From: JAXFQS01 sp034178815
Lineage (GTDB): Bacteria; Verrucomicrobiota; Kiritimatiellia; RFP12; DVOR01
Assembly (NCBI GenBank): GCA_034178815.1
Contig: JAXFQS010000064.1
Coordinates: 1-8,099 of the forward strand
Direction: 5' to 3'
Length of the DNA stretch: 8,099 nt
The notes below the pieces were generated by a model, which was given only the letters and a program-made list of their open reading frames with translations, made no database searches and was not told the origin of the DNA. This document shows, one piece after another, positions 1 to 7,870 of this stretch (position 1 is its first letter; each line of letters starts with the position of its first letter). Position numbers and translations under genes: made by a program.

Positions 1-221
1 ACGAGCGAGGTGGTGGAGCGCAGGAAGCCCTCCTTGTCCGCATCGAGGATCGCGACGAGTAGGGTGCGCGCGCCGGTTGCCTTGGCGGCGAGGGCTGCTT
101 CGACGGCGGCCGCGGTGCCGCCCAGGACGAGGACATCGACCTCTTGCAGAAGGGGGATGACCGGTGCGCTCCAAAGGGTTGCCGAGGTAAGCAGGACGAG
201 GAGTGAGAGGTGGGTTCGCAC
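1..221 (-). CDS. Secreted FAD-dependent oxidoreductase, N-terminal part (runs off left edge)
   Basis: Seen: an open frame of 73 codons from a GTG at 221 (minus strand) to the window edge without a stop. An AGGAG lies 7 bases upstream (229-233), which is why I chose this start. Residues 1-19 are a short basic N-terminus followed by a hydrophobic run (LSLLVLL) and a small-residue stretch ending SAP, like a Sec signal peptide. From residue 28, VDVLVLGGTAAAVEAALAA, then ARTLLV, gives a beta strand, glycine-rich turn and helix of a Rossmann dinucleotide-binding fold. This resembles the FAD_oxidored (PF12831-like) enzymes that carry signal peptides in PVC and Bacteroidetes genomes. The turn reads GGTAAA where GxGxxG is usual, and the acidic residue expected to hold the ribose at the end of strand 2 is not obvious. 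Substrate unknown. The gene has its own ribosome site and lies after the glyQS hairpin, so it is probably not tightly coupled to glyQS. Alternative: another NAD(P)- or FAD-fold protein. Confidence 0.65.
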   Translation of the reverse strand, partial: MRTHLSLLVLLTSATLWSAPVIPLLQEVDVLVLGGTAAAVEAALAAKATGARTLLVAILDADKEGFLRSTTSL

Positions 222-248
222 GGGTGGGCTCCTTTGGTTGGAATGGCA

Positions 249-281
249 AACGGGGGAAGGCAAGAATGGCCTTCCCCCGTT
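249..281 (-). terminator. Hairpin, probable intrinsic terminator of glyQS
   Basis: Bases 249-261 pair perfectly with 269-281 (13 bp, core CGGGGGAAGG) around a 7-base loop at 262-268. Read on the minus strand, the stem is followed by only three T's before GCC, so the U-tract is weak. It lies 20 bases past the glyQS stop and before the oxidoreductase start. It is most likely a terminator or attenuating hairpin, but it could also protect the mRNA 3' end or sit in the leader of the next gene. Confidence 0.55.
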
Positions 282-301
282 GGTAGGATAGGGAATGGGG
301 A

Positions 302-2050
302 CTAGTTGACGGCGGCGTCGATTTTGGCGACGAGTTCAGGGATGGAGATGCGGCTCTGCTGCATCGTGTCGCGGTCACGGAGGGTGACGGTGCCGTCTTC
401 GAGCGTCTGGAAGTCGACCGTGATGCAGTAGGGCGTGCCAATCTCATCCTGCCGGCGGTAGCGGCGTCCGATGGCGCCGGACTCGTCCCAATAGGTGTTC
501 CAGCGGGATTGGAGGGTTTTGAAGATTTCCCTGGCTTTGGCGTAGAGTTCGGGCTTGTTCTTCACCAGCGGGAAGACTGCCGCCTTGACGGGGGCGATGA
601 TGGGCGAGAGGTGCAGGACGGTGCGGACATCTTCCTTGCCGCTGTCGTTGGGAATCTGCTCCTCGCTGTAGGCATTGCAGAGGAGCGCCAGAGCCATGCG
701 GTCGACGCCGGCGGAGGGTTCGATGACATGGGGAATGTAGTAGCCTTCGAGGAGCCGGTCAAGGAAGCGGTTGGCGGCCTGCTCGCTCTTCCCGCGCGCC
801 GTCCAGTCGGCAAGCGTCTTGGCGCGGAATGCGGCTTTCTGCTCGTCGGAGAGGCGTTTGGCGGCGAGTTTGAGAGGCTCGTCGAAGAACTCCATGGGTT
901 TGCCGGAGTGGGTCTGGTGCTGGGTCAGGTCGAAGTCCGACCGGGCGGCAATTCCTTCGAGTTCTTGCGTGCCGAAGGGGAAGGCGTACTCAATATCGAC
1001 GCAGGCCCGGGCGTAGTGGGCCAGTTCGTCGGGTTTCTGCCAGTATTCGACGAAGGAGCCTTGCGGGAGTCCGGCCTTGAGGAGCCAGTTCTTGCGCTGC
1101 TCGACCCAGTACTTGTGCCAGATTTCCCAACCCCAGTCGGGCTGCGGCTGGCTCAAATCGGTCTCGGGGGTGAGGCGTGCGACATGGCCGCAGAGAAGTT
1201 CGACGGCCTCGTCGGGCTTGATGAAGAATTCGAGTTCCATCTGCTCGAATTCGCGGGAGCGGAAGGTGTAGTTGCGGGGGGTGACTTCGTTGCGGAAACT
1301 CTTGCCCATCTGGGCGATGCCGAAGGGGACTGCCTGGCGGGATGTTTTGAGGATATTGGTATATTGGGCGAAGATGGCCTGCGCGGTTTCGGGGCGGAGG
1401 TAGGCGGCGTTGGCGGGGTCGTCAATGGGGCCGACGACGGTGCGGAACATAAGGTTGAAGGGGCGGGGTTCGGTCATTTCGCCGCCGCAGTGGGGGCAGG
1501 GCAGGACGGATTCTTTGCCGTCCGGGGTGGCCAGGAGAATGTAGAGGTCGCGCGCGGTCTTGGGTTCGGCGAGGCGGGGGAAGAGGCGGGGAAGGGCGGT
1601 CTCGGCATTTTTGACGGCGTCGAGGTTGGGGGCGAGGGCACGGCCGCGGCCTTTGCACCAGTTGGCGATTTTGCCGGGGTCTCCGAGGAGTGGCGCGAGG
1701 GCTGCTTCGAGGCCGTTTTCGGCGAAGAGATCCCAGATTTGGTCGGCGCGCATCAGTTTCTTGCAGTTGCGGCACATGCTCATCGGGTCGGCGAAGGTGT
1801 CGAGGTGGCCGGAGGCTTTCCAGATGGCGGGGTGCATGATGATGGAGGCGTCGAGTCCTTCGACATCTTCGCGGGTGCGGACGGTCGCCTTCCACCAGGA
1901 GTCTTTGATGTTGCGCTTGAGTTCGCAGCCCAGCGGACCGTAGTCCCAGAAGCCGGCGAAACCGCCGTAGATTTCGGAGGATTGGAAGATGAAGCCGCGG
2001 CGCTTGCAGAGCGCGACGAGCGTATCGAGTGTGCTTTTGTTTTCGGACAT
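302..2050 (-). CDS. glyQS: Glycyl-tRNA synthetase, single-chain dimeric (class II) type
   Basis: Charges tRNA-Gly with glycine in the cytoplasm using ATP. The 582-residue product opens with the conserved IYGGFAGFWDYGPLG block (27-41) and has YLRPETAQAIF (217-227). Motif 2 spans SFRNE to SREFEQMELEFF (251-276) and motif 3 is GVDRMALALL (448-457). The C-terminal anticodon-binding domain starts near LSPIIAPVKAAVFPL (481-495). Two CxxC pairs (93/96 and 185/188) look like a zinc site. The frame stays open upstream to 2221 inside gyrA, but I chose the ATG at 2050 because AGGAA lies 5 bases before it and family homology begins there. It is longer than the usual roughly 460-510 residues of the bacterial alpha2 enzyme. 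The extra length lies between the CxxC pairs and at about 391-437. It starts 28 bases after the gyrA stop, so is probably cotranscribed with gyrA. Family assignment is near certain. Confidence 0.97.
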   Translation of the reverse strand: MSENKSTLDTLVALCKRRGFIFQSSEIYGGFAGFWDYGPLGCELKRNIKDSWWKATVRTREDVEGLDASIIMHPAIWKASGHLDTFADPMSMCRNCKKLMRADQIWDLFAENGLEAALAPLLGDPGKIANWCKGRGRALAPNLDAVKNAETALPRLFPRLAEPKTARDLYILLATPDGKESVLPCPHCGGEMTEPRPFNLMFRTVVGPIDDPANAAYLRPETAQAIFAQYTNILKTSRQAVPFGIAQMGKSFRNEVTPRNYTFRSREFEQMELEFFIKPDEAVELLCGHVARLTPETDLSQPQPDWGWEIWHKYWVEQRKNWLLKAGLPQGSFVEYWQKPDELAHYARACVDIEYAFPFGTQELEGIAARSDFDLTQHQTHSGKPMEFFDEPLKLAAKRLSDEQKAAFRAKTLADWTARGKSEQAANRFLDRLLEGYYIPHVIEPSAGVDRMALALLCNAYSEEQIPNDSGKEDVRTVLHLSPIIAPVKAAVFPLVKNKPELYAKAREIFKTLQSRWNTYWDESGAIGRRYRRQDEIGTPYCITVDFQTLEDGTVTLRDRDTMQQSRISIPELVAKIDAAVN

Positions 2051-2078
2051 GGCTGTTCCTGTCGTGGCAATCGGTTGA

Positions 2079-4631
<2,553 letters not shown>

Positions 4632-4658
4632 TGGGATTCCTTTCGGGTACTGGTGGGC

Positions 4659-4667
4659 ATTATACCA
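4659..4667 (-). promoter_or_regulatory. Extended -10 promoter of gyrA-glyQS
   Basis: On the minus strand this reads TGGTATAAT, a perfect -10 hexamer with the TGn extension. No good -35 lies 16-18 bases upstream (TGTACT at best), which fits an extended -10 promoter. Transcription would begin near 4652, giving a leader of about 20 bases before the gyrA ATG. It is placed by motif match only. Confidence 0.7.
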
Positions 4668-4745
4668 CAAACGCTCCGGAAAGTACACTGAATAACGAAA
4701 CGCGCGCGGGCGAACTTCTTCTTTTGGGCGGGGAACGGAGGGGGC

Positions 4746-4774
4746 TTGACTATCGTTGTGATTTCTTGTAAACT
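4746..4774 (+). promoter_or_regulatory. Sigma70-type promoter of the GH109-like gene
   Basis: TTGACT (4746-4751), a 17-base spacer, then TAAACT (4769-4774). This is a 5/6 match to the -35 and a 4/6 match to the -10 at optimal spacing, in a locally AT-rich stretch. The start would be near 4781, leaving a leader of about 42 bases with AGGAG at 4811-4815. The divergent gyrA promoter lies about 80 bases away, so the two could influence each other. Confidence 0.7.
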
Positions 4775-4822
4775 TTCTACATCATTTGCAATAAACCATT
4801 CAGGACTACGAGGAGAAGTGAA

Positions 4823-6235
4823 ATGACCAACAGACGCGATTTTCTTCAAGGGATGCTGGGCGCGGGCCTGCTGACGGCGGGGGCGGGCTGCAGGACGGCC
4901 GGACTGTCGGGGGCGACTGGGGCCCCGATGTCGGGATTCCGCACGGCGCCGATGACACGCATCCGCGTGGGGGTGGTTGGCCTAGGCGAGCGCGGGCTTG
5001 GCCCAATCTTCCGTCTGCCGACGATCGGGGGCGTGGAAATCACGGGGCTGTGCGAAGTCGTCCCGGAGAAACTCGACCGCGCGGAGAAGTTGCTCAAGGA
5101 ACGGGGCGCGAAGAATAAGCCCAAGCGCTACTTCGGGCCGGAGGCCTACAAGGCGCTCTGCGAGGCGGACGATGTCGATGTGGTCTACAGTTGTACCCCC
5201 TGGCATCTGCATACGCCCGTGGCGCTCTATGCTATGGAGCACGGCAAGCACATTATGACTGAAGTCCCGGCGGCGATGACGCTCGATGAATGCTGGGCTC
5301 AGGTGGAGACGGCGGAGCGCACGCGGCGGCACTGCATGCAACTGGAGAACTGCTGCTACGGGGAGATGGAGTTGCTCGCGTTGAGCCTCTGCCGCCATGG
5401 TCTTTTGGGGGATTTGACCCACGGCGAGGCGGCCTACATCCACGACCTGTCGCACCAGGTTCTCTCGAATGTGGGGGCTCCTGAGTGGTGGCGTGTGGAC
5501 TGGAACATGACCCACAAGGGTAACCAGTATCCGACGCATGGTCTCGGGCCAATCTGCCAGTATATGGGCATCAACAGGGGCGACCAGTTCGACTACCTCG
5601 TTTCGCTGGAGAGCCGCCAGGCGCGCATGAGCGCTCTGATGCAGGAGCGCAAGGCCGGCCGCTTCCTGGGGCAGGAGATGGCGATGGGGGATATGAACAT
5701 GACGCTCATCCGCACCAAGCTCGGCCGCTCGATTCTGCTGGCGCACGATGTCTCCAGCGCGCGCCCCTATACCCGCTACAACACCATCGTCGGCACCAAG
5801 GGCATCCTTGCCGACTTCCCCTATCGCGTCACCTTCGAGGAGCGCATCGGCTCCAAGACGACCCACGGTTTCTTCCCTCCGAACAAGGCCGAGGAAGTCC
5901 GTCAGCGCTACATGCACCCGCTTTGGAAGCAGACCGGCGAAATCGCCCAGAAAGTCGGCGGCCACGGCGGCATGGACTTCCTGATGGATCTGCGCTGGTG
6001 CTACTGCCTCTTCAACGGCCTGCCGATGGATATGGATGTCTACGACCTGGCGGCCTGGTGCTCGATGTGCGAACTGACCGAACGCTCGGTGCGGCGCGGC
6101 TCGCAGCCCCAGAAGGCAATCGACTTCACGCGCGGAGCCTGGCGCCACACCCGTCCGCTCGGGCTGGAGTCGTTCGACATGTCGAAGGTTCGTCTCATCA
6201 ACCCGTCGGCCGATCCCAACGCCCTCAAGGTCTGA
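4823..6235 (+). CDS. Tat-signal Gfo/Idh/MocA family protein, GH109-like (alpha-N-acetylgalactosaminidase family)
   Basis: Probable NAD-dependent glycosidase or oxidoreductase acting outside the cytoplasm. The 470-residue product begins with a twin-arginine signal (TNRRDFLQG, then hydrophobic MLGAGLLTAG). A cysteine at 23 (AGAGC) could be lipidated, but the lipobox is weak. The NAD-binding turn is GVVGLGERGLG (50-60). Further on it shows EVPAAMTLDECW (147-158), ENCCYGEME (175-183), HGEAAYIHDL (200-209), YPTHGLGP (236-243), GINRGDQFDYLVS (249-261) and ARPYTRYN (313-320). This set is characteristic of GH109, whose characterised members remove alpha-GalNAc by transient NAD oxidation of the sugar. 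E147, Y179, H239 and Y316 are my candidates for the active-site residues. The start has AGGAG 7 bases upstream. It is monocistronic, with its own promoter and a strong terminator. The fold is near certain. The substrate is inferred, and many family paralogues are uncharacterised. Confidence 0.88.
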   Translation: MTNRRDFLQGMLGAGLLTAGAGCRTAGLSGATGAPMSGFRTAPMTRIRVGVVGLGERGLGPIFRLPTIGGVEITGLCEVVPEKLDRAEKLLKERGAKNKPKRYFGPEAYKALCEADDVDVVYSCTPWHLHTPVALYAMEHGKHIMTEVPAAMTLDECWAQVETAERTRRHCMQLENCCYGEMELLALSLCRHGLLGDLTHGEAAYIHDLSHQVLSNVGAPEWWRVDWNMTHKGNQYPTHGLGPICQYMGINRGDQFDYLVSLESRQARMSALMQERKAGRFLGQEMAMGDMNMTLIRTKLGRSILLAHDVSSARPYTRYNTIVGTKGILADFPYRVTFEERIGSKTTHGFFPPNKAEEVRQRYMHPLWKQTGEIAQKVGGHGGMDFLMDLRWCYCLFNGLPMDMDVYDLAAWCSMCELTERSVRRGSQPQKAIDFTRGAWRHTRPLGLESFDMSKVRLINPSADPNALKV

Positions 6236-6251
6236 TTCCGCCGCCTTCCCG

Positions 6252-6288
6252 AGGCGTCCTCCCTGCGCGGGAGGGCGCCTTTTTCTTT
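6252..6288 (+). terminator. Intrinsic terminator of the GH109-like gene
   Basis: Bases 6252-6263 (AGGCGTCCTCCC) pair with 6269-6280 over 12 bp, with one T-G wobble and a 5-base loop (TGCGC). TTTTTCTTT follows directly (6280-6288). It sits 16 bases after the stop codon: a textbook Rho-independent terminator. Confidence 0.9.
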
Positions 6289-6309
6289 GCCCGCGCCCCC
6301 AGGCGGCAC

Positions 6310-6343
6310 AAAAAAGGCGGAGTCCAGGGGGATGGACTCCGCC
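6310..6343 (-). terminator. Minus-strand intrinsic terminator without a protein gene
   Basis: GGCGGAGTCCA (6316-6326) pairs perfectly with 6333-6343 over 11 bp around a 6-base loop. On the minus strand the stem is followed by six T's (6315-6310). There is no T-run on the plus-strand side, so it works on the minus strand. Its orientation opposes both flanking genes, and no plausible minus-strand CDS ends here. This implies a transcript coming from 6344-6460. Confidence 0.8.
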
Positions 6344-6452
6344 GTGCCAAATCTGCGGGGAGTACTTGGTTCGCACACCAACAACGCAGGGTGTATGTTC
6401 GTTATAAGGGAAGCCTGCGTCAAATCCCTCGCGAAGGCACGCCACTAAACTA
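6310..6452 (-). ncRNA. Candidate structured small RNA, class not recognised
   Basis: Between the minus-strand terminator and a weak promoter, complementary segments nest around a common axis. They are 6436-6441 with 6343-6348 (6 bp closing stem), 6425-6432 with 6355-6361 (7 bp, one bulged base) and 6414-6420 with 6384-6390 (7 bp, 23-base apical loop). A side hairpin, 6366-6370 with 6377-6381, lies on the 3' strand of the internal loop. This makes one long interrupted hairpin with a lopsided central bubble, followed by a terminator. The outline recalls 6S RNA, but the RNA is short, the apical stem is small, and I see no conserved 6S sequence. I found no T-arm, so it is not a tRNA or tmRNA, and no SRP or RNase P signature. 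The ends are estimates. The same pairings exist in the plus strand, but only the minus strand has a terminator. Confidence 0.42.
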
Positions 6453-6458
6453 CCATTT

Positions 6459-6489
6459 ATTGTCTGGAAGAGCAAGCGGTTTTCGGCAA
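6459..6489 (-). promoter_or_regulatory. Weak candidate promoter for the small RNA
   Basis: On the minus strand TTGCCG (6489-6484) and GACAAT (6464-6459) are separated by 19 bases. Each is a 4/6 match, and the spacing is longer than ideal. It would start transcription near 6452, just outside the closing stem of the proposed RNA. That placement is its main support. Confidence 0.3.
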
Positions 6490-6626
6490 GTTCCGCGAAA
6501 AATCGTCCAAACCAGCCCCTCAGCGCCCACCACAGATGCCAACCAGTCGCCCCCCTACCTGCCTAGGAACCGATCCCCGGCCAGCCAACCTCTCGCCCCC
6601 GAAGATGGCAACCACCTGCGCATTGC

Positions 6627-6636
6627 GATTGCAATC
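6627..6636. repeat. 10-bp perfect palindrome at the rlmI -35 box
   Basis: GATTGCAATC is its own reverse complement and overlaps the TTGCAA -35 hexamer of the rlmI promoter. It is also part of an ATTGC-GATT-GCAAT inverted repeat (6622-6635). This could be an operator, but a 10-bp palindrome can occur by chance. Confidence 0.3.
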
Positions 6637-6657
6637 TCCCGCCAAATCCGCTATGAT
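6629..6657 (+). promoter_or_regulatory. Sigma70-type promoter of rlmI
   Basis: TTGCAA (6629-6634), a 17-base spacer, then TATGAT (6652-6657): a 4/6 match to the -35 and a 5/6 match to the -10. The start would be near 6664, leaving a leader of about 22 bases containing AGGAA at 6675-6679. Confidence 0.7.
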
Positions 6658-6685
6658 GAAAAGCCATTCCTTCTAGGAACACCCC

Positions 6686-7870
6686 ATGCAGACAGCCATC
6701 CTCAAACCCCATCGCGACTACCCCATCCGCCACGGCCACCCCTGGGTCTACAGCGGCGCGCTCGCAACCGAACCAGACGCCGCCCCCGGCGAAACCGTCG
6801 AAGTCCGCTCCCACACCGGCGAAGCCCTCGGCTACGCCGCCTGGTCCCCCCACTCCCAAATCCGCCTCCGCCTCTGGACGACCAGCCCCTCCGAACCCGT
6901 TGCCGACAGCGACCTCGTCGCCCGTGTCGACACCGCCATCGCCCGCCGACAGCCCCTCCTCGACGACCCCCAGACCACCGGTTGCCGCCTCATCAACGCC
7001 GAAGGCGACCGCCTCCCCGGCATCGTCCTCGACCGCTACGGCGAGAGCCTCGTGCTCCAACTCACCACCGCCGCCGCCCAGCGCCTCAAGCCCGCCATCG
7101 TCGAACGCCTTGCCGCCCGCCCCGGCGTCCGCACCATTTGGGAACGCTCCGCAGGCGACTCTGCCCAGCGCGAAGGCATCCAGCCGTCCGACGGCCTGCT
7201 CTGGGGCGCCCCCCCCGCCCCCGACGCCACCTTCCTCGAAAACGGCTTGACCTACCGCATCGACATCGCCGCCGGACACAAGACCGGATTCTACCTCGAC
7301 CAGCGCGACAACAGACACCTCATTGGCACCCTCTCAAAAGGCCTTCAAGTCCTCAACACCTTCTGCTACACCGGCGGCTTCGGACTCGAAGCCCTCCGTG
7401 CCGGCGCCGCCCAGGTCGACCAGGTCGACTCCTCCCCCGAAGCCCTCGCCCTCGCCGAAGAAAACGCCCGCCTCAACCACCTTCACGACTCCCGCCATAC
7501 CCTCCACTGCGCCAATGTCTTCGAACACCTCCGCCGCCTCCGCGACGCCCGCGCCCGCTACGGACTCGTCATCCTCGACCCCCCCAAATTCGCCGACCGC
7601 AAGACCCAACTCCAGAAAGCCCTCAGAGGCTACAAAGACATCAACCTCCTCGGCATCAAACTCCTCGCCCCGGGCGGATACCTCGCCACCTTCTCCTGCT
7701 CCGCCGCCATGGATCCCGCCACCTTCCGCCAAATCATCGCCGACGCCGCTTGCGACGCCCGCCGCCCGCTCCAAATCATCCGCGAACTCCAGCCCCCCCA
7801 AGACCACCCCCAACTCCTCGGCTTCCCCGAAGGCAACTACCTCAAAGGACTCCTCCTGCGCGCACTATGA
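6686..7870 (+). CDS. rlmI: 23S rRNA (cytosine-5) methyltransferase, RlmI family
   Basis: SAM-dependent enzyme; E. coli RlmI makes m5C1962 in 23S rRNA. At 394 residues it matches the family (E. coli about 396). An N-terminal PUA-like RNA-binding region (about 1-75, with HPWVYSGAL at 18-26) precedes the central domain with INAEGDRLPGIVLDRYG (103-119). The methyltransferase domain carries GHKTGFYLDQRDNR (197-210), the SAM-binding LNTFCYTGGFGLEAL (223-237), the acidic DSSPEAL (248-254), ILDPPKF (296-302) and FSCS (336-339). C338 is the likely catalytic cysteine. The start has AGGAA six bases upstream and a promoter just before it. The stop overlaps the next start (ATGA). Its coding strand is strikingly C-rich, with an 8-C run at 7209-7216 that stays in frame. 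The family is secure; the exact rRNA position is inferred from E. coli. Confidence 0.92.
   Translation: MQTAILKPHRDYPIRHGHPWVYSGALATEPDAAPGETVEVRSHTGEALGYAAWSPHSQIRLRLWTTSPSEPVADSDLVARVDTAIARRQPLLDDPQTTGCRLINAEGDRLPGIVLDRYGESLVLQLTTAAAQRLKPAIVERLAARPGVRTIWERSAGDSAQREGIQPSDGLLWGAPPAPDATFLENGLTYRIDIAAGHKTGFYLDQRDNRHLIGTLSKGLQVLNTFCYTGGFGLEALRAGAAQVDQVDSSPEALALAEENARLNHLHDSRHTLHCANVFEHLRRLRDARARYGLVILDPPKFADRKTQLQKALRGYKDINLLGIKLLAPGGYLATFSCSAAMDPATFRQIIADAACDARRPLQIIRELQPPQDHPQLLGFPEGNYLKGLLLRAL

Larger units (their letters stand above)
6236..6685. other. 450-base intergenic region between the GH109-like gene and rlmI
   Basis: No convincing protein gene lies here on either strand. In order it holds the plus-strand terminator of the upstream gene (6252-6288), a minus-strand terminator (6310-6343), a set of nested complementary segments (6343-6441) taken here as a minus-strand ncRNA, a weak minus-strand promoter (6459-6489), about 140 bases with nothing I recognise (6490-6626), and the rlmI promoter with an overlapping palindrome (6627-6657). 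Minus-strand frames crossing 6310-6343 would have to read through the terminator and continue antisense into the upstream gene, so I rejected them as genes. Confidence 0.7.

Noticed and set aside
4632..4688. Upstream extension of gyrA by 19 codons
   Set aside because: It covers the TATAAT promoter box and the ribosome site of the ATG at 4631, so it would not be in the mRNA.
6344..6452. tRNA, tmRNA, SRP RNA or RNase P RNA in the intergenic region
   Set aside because: A GGTTCG on the plus strand (6368-6373) and GGTAGTTTAGTGG on the minus strand hint at tRNA arms. No acceptor, anticodon and T-arm set can be assembled, and the hallmark motifs of the other RNAs are missing.
4982..6475. Open frame of 497 codons on the minus strand, antisense to the GH109-like gene and crossing the intergenic region
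   Set aside because: It crosses the minus-strand terminator at 6310-6343, runs antisense to a well-supported gene, has no good ribosome site and shows no known motif.
7209..7216. Eight-C homopolymer in rlmI as a phase-variation tract
   Set aside because: C runs are common across this C-rich gene, the frame is intact, and rRNA methyltransferases of this family are not known to phase-vary.
6563..7318. Gly/Val-rich minus-strand frame antisense to rlmI (and a similar one at 7334-7813)
   Set aside because: Extreme Gly/Ala/Val/Glu composition arises from the complement of C-ending codons, and rlmI on the plus strand has full family motifs.
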